A program made the position numbers and the translations under genes. 64,000 bases of DNA from Plantibacter sp. VKM Ac-2880. Lineage in GTDB: Bacteria; Actinomycetota; Actinomycetes; Actinomycetales; Microbacteriaceae. The notes below the pieces were generated by a model. The model saw only the letters and a program-made list of their open reading frames with translations. It had not been told where the DNA came from and searched no databases. The DNA is taken from NCBI RefSeq assembly GCF_015351235.1, contig NZ_JADKSJ010000002.1, positions 558,001 through 622,000 of the forward strand. Direction: 5' to 3'. Positions 27,529 through 35,733 of the stretch are shown in pieces (position 1 is the stretch's first letter; the number at the start of each line of letters is the position of its first letter).

Positions 27529-28520
27529 ATGACCGAGGTCGCCGCACCGCTGCTGGAGATGCTGTGGGAGAACGACGATCCCGTGAAGGTCATCGCCGCA
27601 CGGTTCGGGCTCGACGACGCCACTGCGGCAGGCAGCTGGGTCGCCGCAACCGTCGGTGAGCACTGGGGCGTCGAGGTCGAATCGGTCACGCGGATCGTGA
27701 TGAGCGGCCACAACGCCCTGGCCTGGATCAGCGCGGCGTCCGGACCGTTCCTCGCGAAGTGGTCCGTCCTCCCGACGAAGTTCCCTCGGCTGACGGCACT
27801 GACCCAGCTCACCGCCTGGCTCGGTGAACAGGGACTGCCCGTGTCGGCACCCGTGCCCTCCCTCGACGGGCGGGTGCAGGTGGAGACCGGCGAGCGGACG
27901 TCGATGAGCCTCCAACGCCAGATCACCGGGCTCCTCCTGGACGTCGCGGAACCCAGCAGGTCCGAGCGGCCGGGGCTGCTCTCGCCAGGCTGCACTCCGC
28001 CTTGGCTCACTACCCGAGCACCGGGGACATCCATGCGTTCACTGGTCCGCCCAAGCCGCTGGCGGCACGGATCACCGACTGGCTGGAGTCCGGCCGTTCG
28101 GGTGTGCTGACGCCCGCAGTGCGTGAGCAGATTATCCGGTTCGTCGCCCGCGCGCCGTCCGAGGAGTTGTCGGCGCAGCTCGTCCACGGGGATTTCCGGT
28201 CCTCGAACATCCTGTGCACCGGACACGACGTCACGGCGGTCTTGGACTTCGAGGAAGCCCGATTCGACCACCCCGTCATGGAGTTGGCCCAATCGGCGGT
28301 GATGTTGGGGACCCGTTTCCGAGACTGGGGACCGGTCCCGCCCGACGTCCACACCTGGCTCCGCGAGGGGTACGAATCCGAGCGCCCGCTGACGAGGGCG
28401 GAGGCCGACTGGTGGAACCTCCTCGTGCTGTGGTTCTCCTTCCTCCTCGTTCCTCCGGGAGAAGATCCGACCGGATGGGGCCCGGCGGCGCGTGCGCTCC
28501 TCCCCGAGATGACCACCTGA
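27529..28520 (+). pseudogene. Aminoglycoside phosphotransferase-family kinase, frameshifted
   Basis: Two overlapping frames together make one APH-fold protein of about 330 residues. The first (27529 to about 27955) carries the N-lobe, AKWSVLPTKFPRLTALTQLT and SMSLQRQITGLLLDVAEP; the second continues with AGAALARLHSALAHYPSTGD and holds the catalytic loop LVHGDFRSSNIL and the Mg-binding LDFEEARFDHPVMEL. One base appears missing near 27951-27958 (within CCCAGCAGG). Both halves look otherwise well conserved, so this is either a very recent mutation or a sequencing error. Substrate unknown; the family phosphorylates aminoglycosides, sugars or small metabolites. Confidence 0.75.
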
Positions 28521-28569
28521 CGCGGGGCGTCGACTGACACGTACCGCGGACGTTGCTGCCGGTGCAGGC

Positions 28570-29076
28570 TCAGGTGAGGACCGGCAGCGCCCAGCCACTC
28601 AGGACCGCACCCGCGGCGAGCACCGCCCCAGCCGCACAGACGAGGCCCGCACTGATCCTCCTGGCGAGACCGAGACGGCCGCGCAGCCGTGTGACGGTGT
28701 CGACGTACTCCTCCAGCTCCCCCGCGAAACGACGCAGCAGCGCATCGTCGGCAGGCGTTGTCGGAGTAGCGGTCGTCGGCTCGGACAGGCGTTCCACCGC
28801 GCGCGCACACGCTGCTATCCGCAGCTGCACCGCGCCCGCGACCTGCTGAACGATGACCCCTCCAGCCAAGATCAACGCACCGAACGAGGTCACCAGGATC
28901 GGCAGCGTTTGCGCCAGTTCCGCCTCCGAGTAGTCGTCGAGCGGACCGACGTACGCCGCGCCCAGAACGAAGCCGACGCCCAACACCGCCACGACGACCA
29001 CCAACGCACCGGGCCAGGTGGTGAGGGGCTCATCGACCAGCTTCCGGAACCGCTGGATGTTCTGCACCTGAACCAT
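28570..29076 (-). CDS. Membrane protein with coiled segment
   Basis: 168 residues. Membrane segments near 23-43 (GALVVVVAVLGVGFVLGAAY), 61-81 and 145-165, with a helical, Glu/Arg-rich stretch between (LLRRFAGELEEYVDTVTRLR). No family recognised. Convergent with the phosphotransferase gene. Confidence 0.6.
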   Translation of the reverse strand: MVQVQNIQRFRKLVDEPLTTWPGALVVVVAVLGVGFVLGAAYVGPLDDYSEAELAQTLPILVTSFGALILAGGVIVQQVAGAVQLRIAACARAVERLSEPTTATPTTPADDALLRRFAGELEEYVDTVTRLRGRLGLARRISAGLVCAAGAVLAAGAVLSGWALPVLT

Positions 29077-29150
29077 GCATCGAACCTACCGGCGTCAGGA
29101 ATCCTCGTACAGCGCCGGTCGGCTCGTCTGGTGCGCCGGGCACCCATCCG

Positions 29151-29164
29151 ATTACCACTGGTAA
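29151..29164. promoter_or_regulatory. Palindrome upstream of HxlR gene
   Basis: TTACC-ACT-GGTAA (29152-29164) lies 32 nt before the HxlR start codon. It shares TTAC/GTAA half-sites with the longer palindrome ahead of the next gene, though spacing differs by one base. Candidate autoregulatory site. Confidence 0.45.
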
Positions 29165-29195
29165 CGTGGTACCTCTCGGTGACCAAAGGAGCGCG

Positions 29196-29621
29196 ATGAC
29201 CTCGAACCCGCCCGTATGGAACGTGATGCTGGACACCTGTCCGTCTCGCACCTCGCTCGCCAGGATCGCGAACAAGTGGACCGCCATGATCGTGATCGCG
29301 CTGAGCGAGGGTCCCGCGCGATTCGGAACGGTCCGGCAGGCGGTCGGTGGGATCAGCGGGAAGGTGCTGGCCAGCACGCTTCGTGACCTCGAGCGCGACG
29401 GCATCCTCACGCGAACCGCCTACGACGAGATGCCGCCGAGAGTCGAGTACGAGCTCACACCGCTCGGGCAGACGCTGCGGGAGCCACTGATGGCGTTGGG
29501 TCTGTGGGCCGAGCAGCACATCGAAGAGGTCCTGGGGGCACGAGACGCGTTCGACGACCGACGTGCCGACGAAACGGGTTCGACGCCGGAGTCCGAGAAG
29601 CTGCCGCGAAGGGGCCTCTGA
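29196..29621 (+). CDS. HxlR-family regulator
   Basis: 141 residues; ATG 29196 with AAAGGAG. HxlR winged helix: CPSRTSLARIANKWTAMIVI, FGTVRQAVGGISGKVLASTL, LERDGILTRTAYDEMPPRVE, YELTPLGQTL. Cys near the N-terminus (DTCPSR) is at the position used for redox or quinone sensing in YodB/QorR-type members. Followed by an NAD(P)H-binding protein gene, a common partner for this family. Confidence 0.88.
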   Translation: MTSNPPVWNVMLDTCPSRTSLARIANKWTAMIVIALSEGPARFGTVRQAVGGISGKVLASTLRDLERDGILTRTAYDEMPPRVEYELTPLGQTLREPLMALGLWAEQHIEEVLGARDAFDDRRADETGSTPESEKLPRRGL

Positions 29622-29626
29622 CCCGG

Positions 29627-29648
29627 CCGGTTACCTTGATGTAACCGG
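29627..29648. promoter_or_regulatory. Perfect palindrome upstream of NmrA-like gene
   Basis: CCGGTTAC (29627-29634) and GTAACCGG (29641-29648) flank a 6-nt spacer, 24 nt before the ATG at 29673. The place, straight after the HxlR gene, makes it a likely HxlR operator that separates control of the two genes. Confidence 0.55.
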
Positions 29649-29672
29649 GGCCCGGTGTGCGCTACTGGGCTC

Positions 29673-30518
29673 ATGAACATTCTCGTACACGGCGCCACCG
29701 GCGCCCAGGGCGGCCCCGTCGCCGCCAAACTCATCGAACTCGGCCACACCGTCAGGGGCGGCGTCCGCAACCCGCAGGCGTATTCGGCTGGAAATGCGAT
29801 CGCTCTCGACCTGGACGACGTCTCCACACTCACCACGGCCTACGAGGACGTCGACGGCGTCTTCGTGCACCTGCCGCTCGGTTCCCCCGAGCAGCTGCAG
29901 GCCTGGGCGAAGACCATCGCCATGGCGATCGGTTCGGCTCGGCCCGCGCGGGTGGTGGTGTCGTCCAGCGGGTACCCGGTCGATTTCACGGCAGAGCACC
30001 CCAGCGCGATCGTGACGCTCCTCCGTGGGCTCGAGGGAAGCGGCGTGTCGACGGCGGTCATCGCACCACGGTTGTACCTGGAGAACCTGCTGGCCCCGCA
30101 CATCGTCGGCGCCGTCCGGACCGACGGCGTGCTGCGGTACCCGCTCCGCGAGGACTACGCCGTCTCCTGGTCATCCCACCTCGACGTCGCAGACGTCGCC
30201 GCCGGCCTGTTCGCCGACACCGACATCACCGGAGTCGTCGATCTCGGTGCGCTGCCAGGCCTCCTCGGCGCGGACCTCGCCCGGAGCTTCGGCGAACACT
30301 TCGGCCGTGAAGTGCGGTTCGAAGCGCAGAGCCCCGCAGAGATGGGCGCGGAGATGGCCGTCCTGATCGGCGAAGAAGCGATCCAGCCGGTGGTCGCGAT
30401 GTACACCCACCGCTTGACCCAACCGTCGGACGTGATCGACGAGTCGAGCAGCGCTCAGGAGCGACTGGGGATCGCGCCCCGCTCCGTGTCGCAGTGGCTC
30501 ACGGATATGGGAGTCTGA
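29673..30518 (+). CDS. NAD(P)H-binding NmrA/SDR-like protein
   Basis: 281 residues from ATG 29673. N-terminal Rossmann motif GATGAQGGP, then DLDDVSTLTTAYEDVDGVFV and APRLYLENLLAPHIVGAVRT, as in atypical short-chain dehydrogenases of the NmrA/QorB group. The usual Tyr-x-x-x-Lys is absent, so it may act as a sensor or quinone reductase. Paired with the HxlR regulator. Confidence 0.85.
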   Translation: MNILVHGATGAQGGPVAAKLIELGHTVRGGVRNPQAYSAGNAIALDLDDVSTLTTAYEDVDGVFVHLPLGSPEQLQAWAKTIAMAIGSARPARVVVSSSGYPVDFTAEHPSAIVTLLRGLEGSGVSTAVIAPRLYLENLLAPHIVGAVRTDGVLRYPLREDYAVSWSSHLDVADVAAGLFADTDITGVVDLGALPGLLGADLARSFGEHFGREVRFEAQSPAEMGAEMAVLIGEEAIQPVVAMYTHRLTQPSDVIDESSSAQERLGIAPRSVSQWLTDMGV

Positions 30519-30547
30519 CCCGCCGCGCGGCCGCCGACCCTGAACTC

Positions 30548-30575
30548 GCCCCGTCCAGCCGACACTGGACGGGGC
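30548..30575 (+). terminator. Hairpin terminator after NmrA-like gene
   Basis: 11-bp stem GCCCCGTCCAG against CTGGACGGGGC with a CCGACA loop, 30 nt after the stop at 30518. Outer TGAACTC/GAGTTCA (30541-30547 and 30586-30592) adds a second paired layer. Confidence 0.75.
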
Positions 30576-30627
30576 CAGCGGACTAGAGTTCAGGCCAGGG
30601 GCGAGTGCGCGACGATGCGGAGGACCG

Positions 30628-31635
30628 GTGAGTTCTGAGACCTTCGTGTTGCTCGCCGTCTCCGTGATGGTCGCCGGGTCGTGCGCGCTGTTGTTCGTCG
30701 TCGACAGCCGCCAGTCGCTGTCCGGCCGGTACATCAACCTCTGGCTCACGGCCTCGATGCTCGCCGTGCTCTGCACCGCGTCCTACCTCGCCGCGACGGC
30801 GCTGGGGGATCCGCCGCTGGCCGTGGCGTTGGGGAACGGTGCGATGGTCGGAGCTGTCGGGTTCGTCTGGTTGGGCTGCCAGGCGTTCAACGGTCGACGG
30901 GTCCGGTTCTGGCAGGTCATCGCCGTGGCACTGATCGCCATGATCCTGACGTTCCTCCCCGATACCCACACCCCGAACTGGGCGGGCGTCATCCCGAAAT
31001 TGCTGGGCCTGAGCCTCTTCGCCACCCTGACCGCGGTCGAATCCCGGAGAGGTCTCTTCGGATCGTTCCGGGTGAGTTGGGCGATGACCATCGTGCAGGC
31101 GCTCCATGCGTCCTACAGCGCAGCACGGGCCGTGATCTTCGGTCTCGGCGGTCCCGATGGTGGCGCGTTCGAGCAGTATTTCAACACCGAGATCACAACG
31201 GTGATCAACCTGGTGTTCGTGGTCGTCACCACCTTGGTCCTGGTGTTCCTGCGGGTCGAAGAGCTCTCCAGTCGGCGCGCGAGCGGAGGCCCCGGTTCCT
31301 TCACGACGGCCCGTCGACTCCAGGCACTCCATCGGGAGCACCCCGGTTCCGTGATCCTCTCCGCCGAGATCGTCGATCTGACCGTGGTCAAAGCCGCCTA
31401 CGGCGTCGCGCACGCGAACGAGCTGGTGAGCCGGCTCATCGACAGTGTCGTCCAGTCGAGCCCTGGTGCCCTCGCGGTCGCCAGCACCCGCCGAGGCACG
31501 GTCCTGCTCCTGCTGCCGCAACAGCACGAGCGCGAGGATCGGGAGGTCGGCGCTGCGATCGAGGACGCCTACTGGAAGCTGTCGGTCGCGCTGGTCGACG
31601 GCTACGCGAGCACCCTGCGGATCACGACGCTCTGA
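30628..31635 (+). CDS. Membrane protein with degenerate GGDEF-like domain
   Basis: 335 residues from GTG 30628. Six or seven membrane segments in residues 1-205, arranged as in membrane diguanylate cyclases. The C-terminal 110 residues follow the GGDEF fold loosely: EIVDLTVVKAAYGVAHANEL in the place of the usual LD-FK-IND-YGH-GD block, and RRGTVLLLLP where GGDEF should be. The active-site motif is missing, so cyclase activity is unlikely; it could be a binding or allosteric protein. Assignment to GGDEF is by pattern only. Confidence 0.55.
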   Translation: MSSETFVLLAVSVMVAGSCALLFVVDSRQSLSGRYINLWLTASMLAVLCTASYLAATALGDPPLAVALGNGAMVGAVGFVWLGCQAFNGRRVRFWQVIAVALIAMILTFLPDTHTPNWAGVIPKLLGLSLFATLTAVESRRGLFGSFRVSWAMTIVQALHASYSAARAVIFGLGGPDGGAFEQYFNTEITTVINLVFVVVTTLVLVFLRVEELSSRRASGGPGSFTTARRLQALHREHPGSVILSAEIVDLTVVKAAYGVAHANELVSRLIDSVVQSSPGALAVASTRRGTVLLLLPQQHEREDREVGAAIEDAYWKLSVALVDGYASTLRITTL

Positions 31636-31665
31636 AGGGTGCCGCGACCGCTCGTGCTGCGATCG

Positions 31666-31875
31666 CTAGCGCTTGTCGCGTCGGAAGCGGGCCTCGCGGC
31701 TCGCAATGTGCACACCGAAGCCCGTCGTCCCGGCAGCGAAGGCGGTGATCACGACGAGGATCGCGAGCTCGTCGCCTGCGGCGTAGGCGAACGCGGCGAC
31801 GAACAGCGTGATCACAGCCGCGACCACGAGCAGCGCACCGACGATCTCACCCCGGCTCCCGAACATCTCCCGCAT
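31666..31875 (-). CDS. Small membrane protein (69 residues)
   Basis: Two membrane segments (IVGALLVVAAVITLFVAAFA and LAILVVITAFAAGTTGFGVH) and a basic tail ending RRDKR. No family. Convergent with the GGDEF-like gene. Confidence 0.55.
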   Translation of the reverse strand: MREMFGSRGEIVGALLVVAAVITLFVAAFAYAAGDELAILVVITAFAAGTTGFGVHIASREARFRRDKR

Positions 31876-31970
31876 GCCCCCAAGCGTGCAACAGGAGCCG
31901 TCGAATCACAACATCCGACAGGTGGATCCTGGTCACGACCGACGCGGCGTGCGCTCGCTAGGAAGGCTCG

Positions 31971-32237
31971 CTAGGCGAGTTCCAGAACGGCGGTCGATCC
32001 GAGCACCATGCCGATGGCCGCTTCGGTCTTCGCGTCGTCGGTGTACGCGCCCAGCCGGATGTCTCGGCGACCACCGCTGATGAAGGTGAGTTCCACGAAG
32101 ACGGTCTCGACGGCCTCTGAGCCCTCGACGTCCTCGTCCCGGTACAACTTCGTCTCCCACGAGACGCTCACGATGCTCTCGGTGTTGAAGAATTCGCGCT
32201 TCTTCCCGGTGCCGACGTCAGCAAGGAACCATGCCAT
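31971..32237 (-). CDS. Uncharacterised 88-residue protein
   Basis: Soluble; alternating hydrophobic pattern (IVSVSWETKLY, AVETVFVELTFISGGRRDIR) suggests a small beta-rich domain ending in a helix (AAIGMVLGSTAVLELA). Start ATG 32237 with a weak ribosome site. Not recognised. Divergent from the acetyltransferase gene. Confidence 0.55.
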   Translation of the reverse strand: MAWFLADVGTGKKREFFNTESIVSVSWETKLYRDEDVEGSEAVETVFVELTFISGGRRDIRLGAYTDDAKTEAAIGMVLGSTAVLELA

Positions 32238-32383
32238 GTTTGTCCCACATTCTCGGGCCGAAATTCGACCAGTGATCGTATTCTACCGGCGACGTCGACG
32301 CGAACCGCTTCGGACGGTTCGCCGGCGAACGGTGTCCTGCCAGAGCATCCCTCGCTCGCTCGGACCGCCGTACGGTGGATCCC

Positions 32384-33004
32384 ATGGACATCACCGCCGT
32401 ACCCGGATCCCCGTCGGCCGATCCGGGAGCACCGATGACGCTCCCGGAGTTACTCGCCGTCCTGAACGCCGGCGAGACCATCGCAGGCGGTTCACCCGGG
32501 CACGCGGTCATGCACGACACCAGCCAGGAAGCCCTCCGGATCGCGGGCGAACTCAACACCGGGTACCACCCACCCGCCCGGGTGAGGGAGTTGCTGGCCG
32601 AGCTGACCGGCCGTCCCATCGATGAGACGGTGACCCTGTTCCCGCCGTTCACCGCCGACTTCGGCAAGAACATCCGGATCGGCGCCCGGGTGTTCATCAA
32701 CTCCGGATGCCGCTTCCAGGACCAGGGCGGTATCTCGATCGGCGACGACTGCCTGATCGGGCACAACGCTGTCATCGCAACGCTCCAGCACGGTATGGAG
32801 CCCAGCAGGCGGGCCGACCTCATCCCCTCCCCCGTCGTCATCGGGCGGAACGTCTGGCTCGGAGCCAACGTCACCGTCCTCCCCGGGGTCACCATCGGTG
32901 ACGACTCCGTCATCGGTGCCGGCTCGGTCGTCACGAAGGACATCCCGGCCGGGGTGATCGCCGTCGGTTCCCCCGCACGCGTCGTCCGGGCCATCGACGG
33001 CTGA
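32384..33004 (+). CDS. Sugar O-acetyltransferase, LacA/Maa type (hexapeptide repeat)
   Basis: 206 residues. N-terminal helical region with ALRIAGELNTGYHPPARVRE, then left-handed beta-helix repeats (FFP-like FPPFTADFGKNIRIGARVFI; IGDDCLIGHNAVIATLQHGM with the catalytic His; PVVIGRNVWLGANVTVLPGV). Would transfer acetyl from acetyl-CoA to a sugar or thiogalactoside. ATG 32384 preferred over GTG 32375. Confidence 0.87.
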   Translation: MDITAVPGSPSADPGAPMTLPELLAVLNAGETIAGGSPGHAVMHDTSQEALRIAGELNTGYHPPARVRELLAELTGRPIDETVTLFPPFTADFGKNIRIGARVFINSGCRFQDQGGISIGDDCLIGHNAVIATLQHGMEPSRRADLIPSPVVIGRNVWLGANVTVLPGVTIGDDSVIGAGSVVTKDIPAGVIAVGSPARVVRAIDG

Positions 33005-33024
33005 CCGCCAGTGCGCGGCATCCA

Positions 33025-33059
33025 GGCTCCGCCGAGTGCAGGCCACGTCACGCGGAGCC
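33025..33059. terminator. Possible bidirectional hairpin
   Basis: GGCTCCGC (33025-33032) and GCGGAGCC (33052-33059) pair perfectly with a 19-nt loop between the convergent acetyltransferase and DUF3349 genes. Confidence 0.4.
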
Positions 33060-33123
33060 CGCACCGCCGCTCGCCCTGTCGCCTCGTGGAACCGCCGACC
33101 GACCCGAACCGCATTCGACCACA

Positions 33124-33837
33124 TCAGACCGCGAAGTCGCTCGGCCACCCGTGGTCGGCGAGGGACCGGCGCACACGTTCCACGTCCTCGTCGCTCGGCA
33201 GCTCTGCGGTGACCTGGGCGATCGCCGTGGCGACGTCGACACGACTGAGCGACGGGTCGCCCTCCGCCGCGAGGCGCGCACCCACCTCGGCGACCTCAGC
33301 GTCACTCAACCGCCTTCGGAGGAGCGCCACGAGGGGGACGAAGTCCTGCTCGGGGAGCCCCGCGGGGTACCCGGCTCGGAGCCAGCGCACGATGCGGGCG
33401 ACCAGCCCTCCGCGCTCCCCGAGCAGGTTCGCGCGACCCGCGCCGGCGTCGGTGTGATCGGCCGCTTCCGCACGGACGTCGTCCGGGCTGCCGAGCGGCC
33501 ACCCCGCGCTCGCGAGCCGGGCTGAGACCCGGACGAGGTCCTCCGGGAGCGCCGGTCCGAGGAGGAGCTGTTCGACACGCGCCCGCAGACGGTCCTGACC
33601 GACGGGCTCGCCGACGGCATCGGCGTTCTCCGCTTCGACGACCAGTCCCGCGACCACCTGGTCCAGCTCCTCGGGGGTGAGGCTCCGTCGAAGGATGCCG
33701 AGCAGCGGCACGTAGTCGTGTTCGGGCACGCCCGTCGGGTATCCGGCGCGGAGCCAACCGACGACCCGCGCCACCACGCCGGACCCACCACTCGCGACCT
33801 CGACGCCGTCCGCGTCTCCGCCGGTCTCGTGCGACAT
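33124..33837 (-). CDS. Tandem DUF3349 protein
   Basis: 237 residues; start 33837. Two copies of DUF3349 (about 20-110 and 140-235), each beginning VARVVGWLRAGYPTGVPEHD or VARIVRWLRAGYPAGLPEQD and containing FVPLVALLRRRL-type text. DUF3349 proteins in mycobacteria are usually single-domain; function unknown. Directly behind a small membrane-protein gene and the pit gene, 2 nt between frames, an order I recall from the M. tuberculosis Rv0545c (pitA)-Rv0544c-Rv0543c region, which argues for a role tied to phosphate transport. Confidence 0.82.
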   Translation of the reverse strand: MSHETGGDADGVEVASGGSGVVARVVGWLRAGYPTGVPEHDYVPLLGILRRSLTPEELDQVVAGLVVEAENADAVGEPVGQDRLRARVEQLLLGPALPEDLVRVSARLASAGWPLGSPDDVRAEAADHTDAGAGRANLLGERGGLVARIVRWLRAGYPAGLPEQDFVPLVALLRRRLSDAEVAEVGARLAAEGDPSLSRVDVATAIAQVTAELPSDEDVERVRRSLADHGWPSDFAV

Positions 33838-33839
33838 GC

Positions 33840-34160
33840 TCAGTCCTTCGGGGTGAAGGTCGGGATGACGTGGTCGAAGCTGACCTCCTGCCCGAACCCG
33901 GTGGCGACGATGATCGTGAGTCCGACCAGCACCGCCGCGACGACGACGGCGAAGCACAGCACGCCGATCGCGCGGAGCAGCGCCGGCGGCAGCGCGGGCG
34001 GCAGCGCGGGCGTGCCGGACCCATTCCGGTCGGCGGAACCGGCGCCACCAGCGACCGCGAACGAGCGGACACCCACGGCGAACAGCGTGGGAAGACCCGC
34101 GCCCAGTACGAGTGCGATGACGGCCACCTGGGCGGCGGCCTCGAGGAAGAGCATGAACAT
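33840..34160 (-). CDS. Small membrane protein of pit operon
   Basis: 106 residues. Membrane segment near the start (EAAAQVAVIALVLGAGLPTL) and another at about 66-88 (IGVLCFAVVVAAVLVGLTII), joined by a Gly/Pro-rich linker containing a short ALPP tandem repeat. Starts 11 nt after pit and ends just before the DUF3349 start. Position equals that of Rv0544c in mycobacteria. Confidence 0.75.
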   Translation of the reverse strand: MFMLFLEAAAQVAVIALVLGAGLPTLFAVGVRSFAVAGGAGSADRNGSGTPALPPALPPALLRAIGVLCFAVVVAAVLVGLTIIVATGFGQEVSFDHVIPTFTPKD

Positions 34161-34171
34161 GTCCGTCGTCC

Positions 34172-35383
34172 TTACGCTGCGGTCTGCTGCGACGAGCGGG
34201 CGGGGGCGTCCTGCCAGTCGTCGTTCACGTTATGGGATCCGATGCTGTCGCGACGCGATCGGAGGTAGATGAAGAGCGCGACGCCGGCGAGGATCGCGAC
34301 CATGAGGATTCCGCCGATCGCACCACCCACGAGGTGGCCGACCCACCACATCACCGCGCCCATGAGCGCGGCGGCCGGGAGCGTGATGACCCAGGCGATG
34401 ACCATCCGCAAGGCCACGCGCCAGCGCACCTGAGCCCCCGGTCGGCCGACCCCGGAGCCGAGGATCGATCCGGTCGCGACGTGGGTGGTGCTGAGCGCGA
34501 AGCCGAGGTGGCTCGAAGCGAGGATCACGGCGGCGGAGGAGCTCTCGGCCGCCATGCCCTGCGGGGTGTTCAACTCCACGATGCCCTTGCCGACGGTGCG
34601 GATGATCCGCCACCCACCGATGTACGTGCCGAGCGAGATCGCCAGGGCACACGCGAGCTTCACCCAGAGCGGAACGGACTCGGTGTCGTCCCAGCCGCCG
34701 GCCGCGATGAGCGCGAGGGTGATGACGCCCATCGTCTTCTGTGCATCGTTCGTGCCGTGGGCGAGCGAGACGAGTGACGCGCTGCCGATCTGCCCGATCC
34801 GGAACCCGCGGTGGAGACGCCCCTGCGCGATGTTGCCGATGACGCGGAAGACGAGCCAGGTGCCGATGGCCGCCACCGCGCCGGCGAGCACGGGCGACAT
34901 GAGCGCCGGGAGGATGACCTTGCCGACGACGCCGTCGAGCTTGGAACCGTCACCGGCCCAGTTCACGCCGTTCAGGCCGAGGCCCGCGAGCGTGGAGCCG
35001 ATGAGGCCACCGAAGAGCGCGTGTGACGAGCTCGACGGCAGCCCGAGGAGCCAGGTGAGCAGGTTCCAGATGATGCCACCGATGAGGCCGGCGAGCACGA
35101 TGAGCAGGAGCGCCGAGCCGCCTCCCTCGAGGAGCGCCGGATCGGGAGCGCCCGACGAGTCCTGGATCTTGACGACCGCGTTCGTGACGGTGAGGGCGAC
35201 CTCGATGCTGAGGAACGCGCCCACGAGGTTCAGCACCGCCGAGAGGGTGACGGCGACCTTCGGCGGCAGCGCGCCGGTGGCGATGGAGGTCGCCATCGCA
35301 TTCGCCGTGTCGTGGAATCCGTTCGTGAAATCGAAGGCGAGTGCCGTGATCACGACGAGCGAGAGCAGGATGATGGGGTCCAC
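34172..35383 (-). CDS. pit: PiT-family inorganic phosphate transporter
   Basis: 403 residues from GTG 35383, where the usual short N-terminus (VDPIILLSLVVITALAFDF) begins; GTG 35440 would add 19 residues but would overlap the PHO-box-like repeat. About ten membrane segments with the duplicated PiT signatures GFHDTANAMATSIATGAL and LVSLAHGTNDAQKTMGVITL. Low-affinity symporter for phosphate (metal phosphate complex). Short hydrophilic central loop, as in bacterial forms. First gene of a three-gene transcript. Confidence 0.92.
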   Translation of the reverse strand: MDPIILLSLVVITALAFDFTNGFHDTANAMATSIATGALPPKVAVTLSAVLNLVGAFLSIEVALTVTNAVVKIQDSSGAPDPALLEGGGSALLLIVLAGLIGGIIWNLLTWLLGLPSSSSHALFGGLIGSTLAGLGLNGVNWAGDGSKLDGVVGKVILPALMSPVLAGAVAAIGTWLVFRVIGNIAQGRLHRGFRIGQIGSASLVSLAHGTNDAQKTMGVITLALIAAGGWDDTESVPLWVKLACALAISLGTYIGGWRIIRTVGKGIVELNTPQGMAAESSSAAVILASSHLGFALSTTHVATGSILGSGVGRPGAQVRWRVALRMVIAWVITLPAAALMGAVMWWVGHLVGGAIGGILMVAILAGVALFIYLRSRRDSIGSHNVNDDWQDAPARSSQQTAA

Positions 35384-35433
35384 GGCGACGAGCTTGCTCC
35401 TCGATCGCTGGATCGACAACGGGTGCTCGGGCG

Positions 35434-35452
35434 GATTCACCGACTGTTCACG
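35434..35452. promoter_or_regulatory. PHO-box-like direct repeat upstream of pit
   Basis: TTCAC at 35436-35440 and 35447-35451, 11 nt apart (GATTCACCGAC-TGTTCACG), about 55 nt before the pit start codon. Same form as the repeat ahead of the phn operon, but on the strand opposite to pit transcription. Confidence 0.45.
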
Positions 35453-35566
35453 TTTCGTGGAAACCGTCGGCCGATTCCGCCCGTTCGGTCTCTGGCGGGC
35501 GGCCTCGGCAGTGCGATGACGCGGAGCCGACACCCTCAGCCAACAGGTGCAGGTTCCTTCTTCGGC

Positions 35567-35597
35567 TTGACCTCAAGTGAACTTGAGGTTTTACGGT
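35567..35597 (+). promoter_or_regulatory. SoxR-type promoter
   Basis: CCTCAAGT-GA-ACTTGAGG (35571-35588) is an 8+2+8 perfect palindrome identical in both arms to the SoxR box. It sits between TTGACC (35567-35572) and TACGGT (35592-35597) with a 19-bp spacer, the overlong spacing that SoxR and other MerR proteins correct. It points towards the ferredoxin reductase gene, start 35734. No soxR gene is in the window. Confidence 0.8.
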
Positions 35598-35733
35598 TGT
35601 CGAGTGGCAGGACTGCTACACGGCGAACGTCGAGTTCTTCGACGATCGGATCGCCGGGCGGCACACCCAGGACGGGGATGCTCGCCTTCGATGATCCGAT
35701 CATCGCCGCGCTTGAACCTCAGGGGGAACACGC

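Noticed and set aside
31636-31665. Search for a terminator between convergent genes
   Set aside because: The 30-nt gap shows no stable hairpin.
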